This document shows, one piece after another, positions 34,019 through 46,644 of a stretch of DNA of 64,000 bases. Positions within the stretch are counted from its first letter, which is position 1, and every line of letters begins with the position of its first letter. Under the pieces are notes generated by a model. That model was not told where the DNA came from, did not search any database, and saw nothing but the letters and a program-made list of their open reading frames with translations. Origin of the DNA: Humulus lupulus (taxonomy: Eukaryota > Streptophyta > Magnoliopsida > Rosales > Cannabaceae); the NCBI RefSeq assembly GCF_963169125.1, contig NC_084795.1:187648214-187712213 (forward strand), read 5' to 3'. Made by a program: the position numbers and the translations under genes.

Positions 34019-35019
34019 CATTGTTTCTTTTTTGTTTTTACAAAAATAGTTCAAAAATATAATTACGGAGTGGAAAAAACATAATATTCTTATATTTTTA
34101 GCATTTTCTTCAAACATTTACATCTAATTCGTAGGTAAAAAATTACATGTTTGTAACAAAGATTTACAAAACTAATTTTGTAACTAAATTTTTTTATTTT
34201 TGTAACTAACATTTTACAAAACTAATTTTTAATTTATTAATATATTTGTTGCAAAATTTATATAACTAATTTTGTAACTTAGATACAATTTGTGTAACCA
34301 ACATTTACTAAAATGTTAGATTTCTTAAAACAATTAGATCTATAATGAATGTTTGCAAAAGATATCAAATTTCAAATATCTCTTCTTCTTTAACAGATTT
34401 GGCGATGTCCAACGTGATTTGAATTCAACCATATAGAGAACCTGTTGTTTCGACGTCAGAGTTGGTCACAAATGGAGGTTGAAGCTGGTGGTCCCTCGAA
34501 CTTCAAATGGCCACCCACGGTGACCGACATCAAATGGAGCGACAGAGCTATGGATTTCAGCAGGTGGTGCCAATGAACACATTTGGGCAGCACATGTTGA
34601 TGTTGATGGTGGTCAAATTTGGATAGCGCTTAAGGGAAAGAAAGAGATAGTTGGGCAAAAGAGAGTTATGAGTAAAAAGAAAAAACAAAAGGTTGAATAT
34701 AATAAATTGCACGTGACTCTCACTTTTGTTTTTTTTAAACATGCGATATGTTACTTGATATTTGGTAACATATCACCTCACCCTCTGACTTGAATCACAC
34801 TTCCTCTCTTTTTTCCAGAATCAAACTAGCAACTTATAACCAACCTCTTTTATTTACATATATATGTATATATTAAAAATTATATATATTTTTTAAATTT
34901 ACTAATGAATAAGTAACAAGTTATTTAAAATGTAGAATACTATATTTGTATAAGTTGTTAAGTCAAACATACAATTAATTACAACAACTTTTATCTATGT
35001 TATGACTAGTTAACCAACT
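34019..35019. other. AT-rich non-coding DNA with short inverted repeat
   Basis: Contains repeated TTTACAAAACTAATTTTGTAAC-like sequence (34160-34290) and a perfect 10-bp inverted repeat at 34745-34774. No gene is supported. Confidence 0.5.
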
Positions 35020-37080
35020 GTTATGAGACGTATTGCAAAGACATAAAAAAACGAGTAAAAATAAATAACACCAGATATTTTTTACGTGGTTTTGAAATCC
35101 AAGTCCACGAGCCACATCTAAAGATGAAACTCATTAGTAAGAAATCACAATGTACAAAATCTCAATTAACTTATACATAGACAGACTCCCTTTATACTTG
35201 TTGACTGTCTTTTTAGCCAACGACGTGAGAACGTCAAATACGACAAGCCTTCAAGAAAATGTAAACGACAACAGACAGTTTATGAACAGAAAGATAAACA
35301 ACATAAGAGATTTTATAGTGGTTCAGCCCCGATTGTCGGTAATAGCCTAATCCACTTAGAGTTGTAATTTATAGATCTATACTCAAGATCAGATGGACTG
35401 AGCCAACTGAGTTTCTTCAGTACAGATTGTGAAAATACCAGAGTTCTCTCAAATATTAGCACTTTCTCTCTCTAGAATACTCAGACCCAATTTTCTCTCT
35501 CTAGAAAGAAGAAGCAGAAGAAAAACCCCTCTCTCATCCATCAGCCCTCTATTTATAGGCTTAGGGTCATACAACTAATATCCCTTAGAACCGGGATATT
35601 TTATTATTCATCTTATATTTATATTACAAGAAATATTTAAAATACAACTGATTCCTCAATTTGAGTGAGGAGTGAGAGATTCCCGGGTGCCTAGACCAAT
35701 TCTTGCTAGAGTCCTTCTGGGGACTTTGACGTAGTCTCACATGCATGTTGATTACTCCTTCAAGCTTTCCTTGGACCAAGGTGATACAAGCTTGGCTCTC
35801 CTCGGACCAAGGTGGTCCGAGCCAACTCCCTTGGCACCTCACCTCGGACAACTTTGAGGCAACCTCCTCCATTCAAGGTCCCTTCGGACCTTGTGGCCTT
35901 CTCCTCGGACCAAGGTGGTCCGAGGCATCCTTCTCTCTTGTTTCTCTCCTCGGACAAATCCGAGCATACCTCCTCCATTCAAGGTCCCTTCAGACCTTGT
36001 GGCCTTCTCCTCGGACCAAGGTGGTCCGAGGGATCCTCCTTGGTATCTCACCTTGGACAAGTCTGAGGCACTCTCCTTAAGCATCTCCCAACTATGTCCG
36101 ATCGAACATTGTGTAGGCTCTCCTTATCAAAATCTAAGTCTCCATTCTTGACTTGCATGGGACTCCTCCTCCTTAGCTACTTACCTTGGACACTTTCGAG
36201 CCAACACTTAGGAAACCTTGAGAGGCTTACCTCGGACACACCCTTGGGGTCTCCTAGGACCACATACTCCTTGGGGTCTCCTAGGACCACTTACTCCTTG
36301 GGGTCTCCTAGGACCACTTTCTTGAGTTCTCCTGATACACCCCACTTAGCTCTCATAGGATGCACTCCCCTTAGCTTTCCTAGAATGCATCCTCTTTAGC
36401 CTCCTAGGATCAAGGTGCACTTGGCTTGGCTATGACATCTTTCAAGCAGTCCAAATTCTTCGTCAGTCTACCGGGTCACTTTCTCACAACTCTGAGGAGT
36501 CAATGTATTTATTGACTATTAACGTGTCTTTTACTGACCATGCACTGCCATTTGTCACATTTATTGCCACGTCCTTGATCTCCAATTTTTACTCCCCTTA
36601 GAAATTCTAATCCTAGCGCAACTAAATCAAGGATATTCAACAACCTGTCTATACGATGATAAAATAGACGCAAACTTTCGTACATCCTTCAACAAATCAC
36701 ATTTCTGGATATCACCACACTCTGAACTCCCTTCAAAGTTTGATGAACAATATTCTCTCTAAGAAAGTCTTGAATGTATCTTCTCCTAAAAAAATTCTTT
36801 GTTGAATCTTCTCCTAAAAGTCTTGATCTCTTTCACGAAGATGCTTAATAGAAATCTTACCTAGACTAAGAAACTCCCTCTCTTAATATCACAAAATAAA
36901 TCTCTTAACATTACAAATGAGATACGCAACAAATGAATGGAAGAAATGACATTTTCTATGAGTTTGGACTAGTATTTATAGCTCTATGGATGTCCAAAAG
37001 AGCTCTACAAAAATCTGCAGTAATTAAAAAAGATTTGCAAAATTCTTTAATTAGAAAAATTTGTTAGTCTGTCCGAAGTT
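35020..37080. mobile_element. Nested LTR remnants
   Basis: An inner LTR-like unit runs from TGTTGACTGTCTTTTTAGCC (35199), similar in style to the Tat LTR start at 9921, to a possible end ...CTTTCGTACA (36684). It is surrounded by a second LTR-like sequence (about 35020-35198 and 36685-37080) with leader-style blocks such as CCACGAGCCACATCTAAAGA and TATTTATAGCTC. No coding sequence remains. The inner flanks (ATACT / TCCTT) do not match, so boundaries are uncertain. Confidence 0.4.
35866..36033. repeat. Direct repeat with TCGGACCAAGGTGGTCCGA palindrome
   Basis: Two ~65-bp copies (35866-35930 and 35969-36033) contain CCATTCAAGGTCCCTTC and the near-perfect palindrome TCGGACCAAGGTGGTCCGA. Related shorter copies lie at 35775-35860. 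A further triplicate CTTGGGGTCTCCTAGGACCA lies at 36242-36322. All are inside the nested LTR region. Confidence 0.8.
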
Positions 37081-37107
37081 GTCATGACGGATGATTAAGT
37101 TGTTAAG

Positions 37108-40022
37108 TGTAAAACGCCCTATCTTACTATCATTTGCAAAAGACTACTTTTTATGCTTATTTAGAATAATGTCAACAATTATCCAAAGGTTTAGTGGGGC
37201 ATTGTTAAAATATGCAATATGGGCTCATTTGTTTAAAACAAAATATAATGTCTTTTATGTAATTCATAAGAGAAAATAATAAAAGTCCCACATAAAGTTA
37301 AATAAAAAAAACATGATAAACTCATAATATGTCTATTGGCGTTCCTAAATCGTTTTCATTCATAGCTCCCAACTTCTTACACAATTGAGCTTGGAACTCC
37401 CAAGATCACCATGTGTGCCAGACAGAAATCCTATTGTCTACCTGAAATGGGGAAAGTAAATGGGTGAGCTAAAACCCCAGTAAGGAAGAACAAGCAGGAA
37501 TACAATCAATAATCATAAACAAACTAATCTCATCATCATAACATTAAACCGAAAATAAAATATTCCATAATAAACACAATCTTCATATGATAAACAACAC
37601 AAACATATAAGCTATATCTTTGTGAGGTAACCAGGATCTCAGGTCCCAGAATAAATTGCTCTAGTCCTCAGGCCTGTTGGCGTGTTCACTCTATGATTTA
37701 CGTCATACCTTAGTAACTCCTGTTATTGTGTGAGCTTAGAATAATCAATCAAACACTCATCTTAATGTCAACTAAAACTACACATAATATACAAACATAT
37801 CCCACATGTGCATGAGCCATGCACACGTGGCACATAACCCACACAAGTTGTACAACAACTTAACTCTAAGAGAAACATACATCTAGTCTCACATAAAATC
37901 ACAAAAGAGTAATGTTGTTTCTAATAATTAATCTTTAATGATTTTTAATCAAGCATCATGCATTTAACCAAATAACATGTACTTGCGTGTAAAAGTACTC
38001 TTGCATGTAACATGCGTACGTGAGACAACTCTTAAAAACTCGCTTAAAGTTGGTAATATTAACTCTCTCATTTTCTTGTTAATTTAAAAAAAATTCAACA
38101 TGCATTACAAATCTTAAAATAAATTACCAACTTAGTTACTATTATTTATTCCTTTAAATCATACCAAAGCCAAACATAAATTTTATTACAAAAATTTATT
38201 TTACTTATAATGATCATAGCTTAAATTGTACAAAATAACAAACTTGTTTATTATTTAATAACTTATTTTGGAAACCCACTTTTCAAAATTATTAATTAAC
38301 TTCATAAAAACTCCTTTTAATTTGGCAAATAATATTTTTCTTTAGACTAATAAAATGTGACATATTTTTTTTTAGAAACCATTAGGTCATAAAATCACAT
38401 TATTCATCATTATTTAAATTTGGAAAAAGAACTCACAATATGTATATTTTCAATAAAACAAAATTTTAAACACTTTTAAATTTCAACTTTCACAACCTTT
38501 AAATACTAAAATTTCAGCATATGCCATATTTAAAAATGCAAGACATATGTACCAAACTTACACATTTTCCCATCTTAGTTTTAAAATATGAACTCAAGAC
38601 ATATTTTGCTTCCTTTTACATTATCTTTGCAAATTACCATTCCAAAAATAATAAAAATCTGCAAGCCTAAATTCACACAACATTCTAAACATACTTATAA
38701 TCATTTTCAACAATTTTCACAAATTAACCTAATATATTTCTACACTTAATGCATTTTAATATTACAATTTGCATGCAAGATAATTCAATCAATAAAATAA
38801 AACTATTCCAAAACAATAAAAATAATCGAACAATTTATCCTAAAATCATGAAAGATGCTTAAACCATGCTTATAATTCTTTTAACAATCGAACAATTTAT
38901 CCTAATATGTTTCTACACCTTGAACAACTCAATATCACATTTAAACATGCAAAACTAACAACAAAAATCAAAACAAGTCTAAACCACAATATGCACTCAT
39001 GGCCAAGTTCTATATGACATAATAACATGAAATTACCACAGTTAACAACATGCTCATTACTCAATAATTTAAAAGAGAAATCAAGGAACAAAATACAACT
39101 CAGAACCCTTTAAAATACCCTAGGCCGAAACACTACATGTCCTTTTATCAAAATGATTTCCCAAAATTTATCATGCATTTTTATCAAACCAAAATTACAA
39201 TTGAATAATAAAATAAATGACACAACCAGAACACCACATTTCTTCTTGGCTGAAACCTATTGCATATTTCTATCCATTGATTTTTCCAAAATAAAAATTA
39301 AACCTAGCATTTTTCTAATATCAAGCTTGCTTTATTACAATCAAATCATCAAAATCCAAAGCACAAATAACAACACAATAATATGAGTTTAACATAACAT
39401 CATGCATAAAATCATCATCATCTAAGCATATTCTCTCATGAAACCAATATAAAACAAAAATAAATTACACAACAACATCAAAAATAACAAAAGCACTAGA
39501 ATATCCATTACCTCCTTGGTAGTGTTCATGAACACACTAACAATGGTCAAGCCTTTGACATTTCAAGAACCTATGTTCACCCAAAACCCAAAAACAATAC
39601 TATATCTTAGAATTCAAGAAGATATAGATTAAAAAAAAACATAATCACAATAACATTTTACCCTAGTGCTTTCGAAACCTCCTTCTTCCTCTCTCTTCCT
39701 TCCTCTTCTTCTCTTCTATTCCTCTCTGTGTTTTTGCAGCCCCAAGGAAAAATGAATCCCCAATATTCATTTTTTCCCTTATATACTTACCCTAAATTAA
39801 AACCTTAAAATAATCTCACAGCCCAAAATATCCTGTAGCATGGGCCCCCATTGGACTCTTATTCGTTGCATTTTAGGAAAACCTCTATTTCACAAAAGTT
39901 GTAGATATTTTCATTAGCTTTCTAACGGTACGAAATTCATCAATATCTTGCTCCTACACCTCAAATTATGGTCGTTGTACTAAGGTTGAGTCCAGATTTA
40001 TGGGAATTTAAATGTGTCAACT
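37108..40022. mobile_element. Probable gypsy LTR fragment, third family
   Basis: Begins TGTAAAACGCCCTATCTTAC, a variant of the TGTAACGCCC start of the T and X LTRs, and contains the GGGTGAGCTAAAACCCCAGT block typical of gypsy LTRs of this kind. The sequence then becomes very AT-rich. A matching ...GTTACA end is not seen before about 40022, so it is probably truncated. No coding sequence. Confidence 0.45.
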
Positions 40023-41973
40023 CTTTGTTGGGAATATATGACTTTACTCTTTGCAAATCAACAATGAATAATGATAATAATGCAATATTCCAAACCCTAG
40101 ATGTTGATCAAGATTCAAATTCAAAGTATGAATGCAATTATTGATAATCAAAGAAACATGTTCATGATATGAATGTTAATCTTGAATATAAGGAAATAAA
40201 TGATTAAATGATGATAAGATAAACTTAGATACATTTAATCATCTATACCAACAATGAAAAACATAATAGAATGACAAAATACAAGATTATGGTTAGAGAG
40301 ATATAATCTTTGTATTGAGAAACTTGAATCTTCATACTTGGAGAACTTCAAAGGCTTATACACAATAGTAAAAATTGTTGTCTAAAATCTCTATTCCAAG
40401 CCTTCCCAATTGCTTGAAGCTTCAACTGAGTAGAATGAGATTTGGGATTGAACAAGCCTTGAAAATCATGCAAGTCAATCAAGCTTGATGAGTTTCTTGA
40501 AGAAAACTTTGGTCTTAGAAAGCTAGAGAGAATGGTTGGATTCCTCATTGTATCACTTTAGAATCACAAAAGTCACTTTTAGATGCCTTCTACACAATCT
40601 CCTATTTTTGCTTCTCTTTAAGTGAAAATCGTTAAGTTTTTTGAACCTCAACGTGTAAACATCTTAACCATTATATTTAACCAATCTCAACTCTCTTTTC
40701 CTTGCTTACCACTTCTCTCCCTTTCTCACCATCTTGTCCAAGTTCACACCAAGAAATAAAAGGAAACAACATTCTCTCATGATTCCATATCATCTAATTT
40801 TGGATACTCACTAGTAGCTTGTTCTTGGTCTGAAAAGAAACTACATTCATGCATACTCATATTTCCTTTGTTTCCTTTTCTCTATGTGAACACAAGTCTC
40901 TCTAGAAATATTGCAGATTTTATAGCTACGCAAGTAGACGTATTCACTTTTATAGTTTATTTCGGTAAGAGTAAGTATCATCCCACAAAGACTGAATTAT
41001 CAAGTACCAAACAATTAATTCCTAGATTCTATTTGGCTAATGAAAAACTGGATTTATGAAATTTAAAAACAAGAAAACAAAAATAAATGAAAATTGCAGA
41101 AATCAAATAATAACAAGAACACAAAGATTAAATTCACTATAAAAAAATTAGGAATTCTAATCTTCTCTACTATCCACTCTATTATTCTTTAATGCAATTA
41201 CAACTGAAATTCTTCTCACCGAAATGATAGGCAAGCCAAAGTGTTATCTATTCGGGTTAAGAAATAGAAAACTCAACCTAATGTGAACTCCCTATATTTC
41301 TATGATCAATTCAAATAATAGGAAGTAATGAATACAGCCCTTAATCACATAAACAAATTTGATACTATCGTTCTAAATTGAATTCTATGTCTATTCAATT
41401 GTAGCATATTCAAATCTCACTTTTCAAATTTTGATTCAAATTCATAAATTGTATGTAAGAGGTGCGCAGTCAATCACATACACAATAAACACAAGCTGAA
41501 TAAATTTCAAATGAAGAAGAAATAGATAAATGCATTAAATCATAATAGAGTTTCAAGAGAGTCAATTAGAAAACCTAAACTGAAATTTATTTCATAAACA
41601 TGACTAAATCAAACATAAACATAGAATTTAACATAGTCTAAATCAAAAGATAAAGAAAGAACTCTAGGTTTTTGTTTCTTCTCTAGCCCCCTTCTTACTT
41701 AATCTGATCTCATTCCTTTTTCTAAAAACGTCAATAAGGAAGATTTTACAGTCCCTAATTAATTATGCCTGAAAAGACAAAATTGCCCCTAAATTCTTCT
41801 TTCGTATGGACTCTAGCGCTGGGGCGCTGGTTTGTAGCACCTAGGCGTTATAGCTTGAATATTTTTTTCCTGCTCTCTGTAACGAACAGTGCTGGGGCGC
41901 TTGTATATGGCGCCTAGGCACTATATTTAGATTTTTTTTTCTTCTTCCTTCCTTGTCTTTGGCACACCCTATT
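40023..41973. other. Unclassified repeat-like DNA left of solo LTR
   Basis: An LTR-like start TGTTGGGAATATATGAC lies near 40026, and a region near 40960 has GTAAGTATCATCCCACAAAG, a block seen in many plant LTRs. The short motif GCGCTGG...GGCGC(C/T) near 41818-41930 repeats. Boundaries and class are not resolved, and no gene is supported. Confidence 0.35.
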
Positions 41974-44357
41974 TGTAACGCCCTACTTCCTTAGAGCCGT
42001 TACTAAGTGAGTTTTGAATGTGCATTTAACTCGCTAATCGAGGTTTTTAGGTCAAAAGTGTAATTAAATCATAAACAGTGAAACAAACTTTGAAAATAAT
42101 TCCATTTACTATAAATCATGGAGTAGTTGACACTTGGGATCCCAAGAAGCTGTTTAGAAATATTTACAACATATAATTTACATATTTAAGTCGACTAGAC
42201 AACAAAATCTAAGTTTTAGTACAACCATCTCCCAAAACCACTGGCCGTGGCAGCCAGGTAGGCCAAACATGTACGCGCCGCTTCACGCTCTCCGTACTAA
42301 TGGTTGGTTGACTATCCCCTTGCCCTTACCTGCACCACAGAGCACCCGTGAGCCGAAGCCCAGCAAGAAAACCCTCACAAGCAGATAACATATACATAAC
42401 AAACACTTATCAGTTAAACAGGCCATCAATAGGCTAAACACATACGACCATGTTGTCCCAGGTGCTTTACCAGGCACTCGGTTCGCGGTCCACATCGTGA
42501 GGATATCATAGGTATCCTTTAGGATCTCACCCTGCAACTCGCACTCCAAGTGCTCAACGCTGCTCCCGGCCCCTTGCCGTACTCGGCCTAGCACTCAACG
42601 TGCCCAACGCCGTTCTCGACCCTTTGCCGTTCCTGGCCCCTGCCGACCTCGGCCTATGCCGTTCCTGGCTCTCGCCGAACATTCATCTAATCGCATGCAT
42701 AGCATAACAAACATATACTGAATACTAGCAAATTGAATCAAAGGGCTACGCCCTGCAATTCAAACATATTGGGCTCAGCCCTGCATACAAGCTCTATGGG
42801 AATAGTGGTTTTCTTACCTGTGTCCCAAGCTCCTTAAGCACTGAACCTTCAAGCACGGTCCTCTAATCCGAGCCTCTCCGAGAACCTAGTCACAACACAT
42901 AAATAGCATCCCCATTATTAACCAATTTAAAACATCTCTTGGAACTAATTCCGAGCTCTCGGGACCTCCTGGACCCCCACATAAGGTGGCGGAAGCGTCC
43001 CCCGAGCCCTCTGAGCAAAAGCCTGAAAACTGAATTTTCCCTACCCAGAAATGGCCTAGGGCCGCGACACTAGCCCTCAAGGGCTGCGGCGGCCAGCGTG
43101 GCCTCCTTCCCTGATGCAACCTAGCGCCGCGGCGCAAAAGAACAGGGCCGCGGCGCCCCCTTCGCGAACCCAGAATTCTGGGTTTTCCCCTGCATTTTCC
43201 CCGTGCCAAAACACTCCCAATTCAACCCCAAAGCATACCTAAGTCCCAAATTCAATTCAAAACCCCACATAGACCCTCTAACAACTCAGAAACATCAACA
43301 ACAAGCCTAAACACAATCAAATCCCCAATTCACAAATTGGCTTAAAACTTTATAAAACTTAAACCAATAAACCAGAAACTTGAACCACAGCAGCTAATAC
43401 ATAACAGAGATGCATAAAACCCTTACCTCAAGTAGAAATTCGCCCCTAAGCCTTCTCCAAGTCCAACTCCAAGCAAATCCCTCTTATTCCCAAACTGAAC
43501 CTAGGCAAGCTTCATCCCCAAGAATCCACCAAATAGCCACACAAATCAGCTGTTAACCTTATTATTTCTCTGCAGAATTCAATCAAGATACTGAATAAAA
43601 CTTACTTTTGAGCCTGGGTCAATCCCCCAATTCCCAGCCTTGAATCCCTTGAACTCTAGCCTAGAATCCTCCAAAACTGAGCAAGTCTCCAATCACCAAA
43701 GAGATGAGGAAGAAATCACATGGAAGGAAGAGAGAGCTGAGAAGTTCTGTTTTTCTTTCTTTCCTTTGTTTTCTAAACCATTCTAAAATTCCCTCAGCCT
43801 TATCCCATCACAACCACCTACCAAATGACCCAACTACCCTTCCATCTAACCCATACTCTAACTAATCCTCAAGGACAACCTAGACCTTTTCTAACTTCTT
43901 ACAAATATACCATTTCCTCACTTAGAGTAACAATCCTCAATGGTTACCTATGGTTACCCAAGCTACTAGAATACCATTAGCCATTCACCAAAAATCCCCA
44001 AACCCAATTTATAAAATTCCCAAAATACCCCTAGGCTCCTCCCAAGCCGGGTATTTAATCCCGTTGTGACTTTTAAACTAATTAGCTCCCTAGGACCGTC
44101 TCGGAACGTGCATCACAAATATATCACCGTTATATCAACAACATCACATATATTTCATTTATGCCCTCAATGGGCTAGAACTACCAATTTTCCCCTAACA
44201 ACCAAATGGGGTCCACATGCATATTTATTTCACCTAACACATGCATTCTAACCACATATTCATGAAATTCACATAAGTTAATATAGTTTAACAATTATTG
44301 CCCTCCAGGCACACTAATCAAGGCTCCAAGCCTTATTAGCAAATTCGGGTCGTTACA
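41974..44357 (-). mobile_element. Solo LTR of T-family gypsy element, TSD CTATT
   Basis: A complete 2384-bp LTR, TGTAACGCCCTACTTCCTT...GGGTCGTTACA, with perfect 5-bp duplications CTATT (41969-41973 and 44358-44362). Its first ~70 bp nearly equal those of the LTR at 46645. It holds the GC-rich palindrome cluster at 43055-43170. No internal region, so it formed by LTR-LTR recombination. Confidence 0.93.
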
Positions 44358-44750
44358 CTATTGTGATCCGTTTGACGTCAAAGTGACTTCAAACACTACA
44401 ATTGGCTTCAGACTAACCAAATTTCACCTTCTTATAGCATTTTTCACTCTCTTCACTCCCTCTTAACAGTGAAACCAATAAAACCTGAAACAAAATGAAA
44501 ACAAGCATAATACTGCACTAAACAAATAAAATAAACTCAAATACCATCTAAAACACACCCTAATAATAGTACGGATTTGACCTAACAAGAACCTTCCCCT
44601 TAATTGCTAGAATTCTTTAAACAAGGAAACATCCTCTTCCCACAATTCAGTCTACGTTCAAGTCTACTCTCTTGCATGCTTATCTTATTTTTCATGCACT
44701 TGCACACACACAACTATGCATGTTCACTTATGTGAATATAGGAAAATCGT
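44358..44750. other. Continuation of the repeat interrupted by the solo LTR
   Basis: Non-coding, pyrimidine-rich in part. It resumes after the CTATT duplication and runs into the GC-rich LTR region of the next element. Confidence 0.4.
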
Positions 44751-45914
44751 TAAAGGTGCAAGGCACCCGAGAAGAGGGCCTCACTATGCGAGGCCCGACA
44801 CGTAGAGGGCTGAAGTCGCTAAAGGCTCATGACGCCTAAGGAAGAGGGCCTCACTGCTGTATGCCAAACATGTGTCAAGTCCCTTGCGCCGAAGAAGAGA
44901 AGCATTGAGGATGTGGGCTTGCTATGGGAGGCCCAACTCGTCTGCACCTCGTGGAGCCCAAGCGCCTCATACACCTCCAGGCACCACGCGAAGCCCCAGC
45001 GCCTCGCCATATTGCTTCGAATGCAGCGATGCCACCCATGCACGAGGCCATGTGCCGAGGACACTTTGCCCATGCGGAAGACCATGCGAGGGCTTTGTTG
45101 CCCTAATGTCGGGGATGAAGGAGAGCCTCACATAACGAAGGAGGGCCTCGCATAGCGAGGCTAGGCTGGGCTTGCTTTGTTGAAGGCTTACTTGAGCCTC
45201 GCACACCTCTAGGCACCACGCGGAGTCCCAGCTCCTTGCCATGTTTTCCGGATGCAGCGACTTTGCCCATGCACAAGACCATGCGAGGACTTTGTTGACT
45301 TGATCTCGGGGCATGGAGGAGAGCCTCGATTAGTGAGGGTTTCTTTGCCTCATCACATACTATCCATGCCAAACCTCCCAAGTATACAAGGAGAACTAGT
45401 AAGGATGTCCCACGCTTAGCAAAATATTAGAAGTCTATGAGATAAGATATATTTTTGAAATGAGAGAAGGACCATTAGGCACATGAACAAGTACGAGGTG
45501 TATGACCTTGAGGGAGGCAAAGGCATGATTTTAACATCAGTACTTGAAAAGTAGTAGTGGTACGAATTAGTACAAGGAGTGATGGCATGATCTACATACC
45601 TTTAACCATGTACCAACAATCGACACAACAATCCTCTACTCCACTATGTCCTACACCACTGTACGATCTTGTCCCTTGGGACCCCCTTGTATAAGAGGCC
45701 ATTAGAGCCTATCTATAAATAGGCTTCGAGCCCTCAAACCAAGGGGTTGGAGAATTCTTTGTATACTCAGACAATTAAGCAATATATGATTTTTGCTCCA
45801 TTATAGTTCTGGATTTATATTCTACATGTTCTTTCTATTTTCTTTCCATCTAGTTTTTATAATACACTTTGAGTTTTTCGATCCTATATCGTTGATGAGT
45901 TCCCACAGTCAACA
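44750..45914 (+). repeat. Probable 5' LTR of Tat-type gag-protease element
   Basis: Ends ...CCCACAGTCAACA at 45914, directly before a primer-like sequence. A TATA-like TATAAATAGGC lies near 45714-45724. It contains GC-rich internal repeats (44940-45350) in which a block with ACACCTC(C/T)AGGCACCACGCG and GACCATGCGAGG occurs twice. The left limit is uncertain. Confidence 0.55.
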
Positions 45915-45915
45915 G

Positions 45916-45933
45916 TTTGGTGCCGTTTGTGGG
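45916..45933 (+). other. Primer-binding region of Tat-type element
   Basis: TTTGGTGCCGTTTGTGGGA follows the LTR end and precedes gag, a usual leader start in Tat-type elements. Confidence 0.6.
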
Positions 45934-45998
45934 AAGAACAAGTATCAAGTCACTGATCTTTATCAGTTCCGATAAGAAGAAATTCCAAGGCGTTCTAG

Positions 45999-46644
45999 AT
46001 GCCTACAAGAATTACAAGACGTGGAGATCCACCTGGACGGAGACCAACTAAGGGCCTCCAAGAGAAACCTTCTACCACCCGAGGATGGAGGTGCACCTAA
46101 GAAACATCCAGTCCCTGAAGAGGAAAATGAGGCATCACCCCCGTCTGTCCCACCTAATGGAGTCCCTCTAGAAACTTCAATCGCCCCGTGGGTGGCCTGG
46201 GTATGCACCTTCCTCCTCAATCATCAACCGCTCCACGCTCCCGCCATCAAGATCTGGGTCTGTCTACGGAAAAGCTGGGCAAGAGTCCCCGAATACACTT
46301 TGTGAGTTCCAGCTCAAGGACTTGCTTCTATGAGGACGAGATACACGAGTTACACAAAAATAATCAAAGGCTGAAAACCACACTAGAGAACATACAGGAG
46401 GTTTTGAACAACCTTCTGTAAGGGAAGTCGAGCATGCCCCTTCCCAACATAGGGGGAAGGAACATGAGAAAGGAGAAACCATCATCCCCGTGGATGACAA
46501 GATGACCTGACTTTCCACTAGCAACACTCCTTGAACAAAGCACCATGAAGATCCAAGGCCAACAAAGTACCCCCGAGAGCAAAGGCAGAATGATGATGCT
46601 GGTCATAGAAACGAAGCTGAAGTCACCTCTAAGGGGGCGCCCCC
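45999..46644 (+). pseudogene. Tat-type gag, 5' part
   Basis: ATG at 45999 opens MPTRITRRGDPPGRRPTKGL, a basic gag start, which ends in a stop after 36 residues. Gag-like sequence continues in another frame. Near the break it reads QRQNDDAGHRNEAEVTSKGA (frame of 46619) and then PP. That frame continues exactly in 61084 onward if the 46645-61080 insertion and one CCCCC copy are left out. Frameshifts and stops show that it was already dead or died later. Confidence 0.75.

Noticed and set aside
44829..45381. Several overlapping open frames on both strands
   Set aside because: GC-rich internal repeats of an LTR. The frames mirror one another and match no family.
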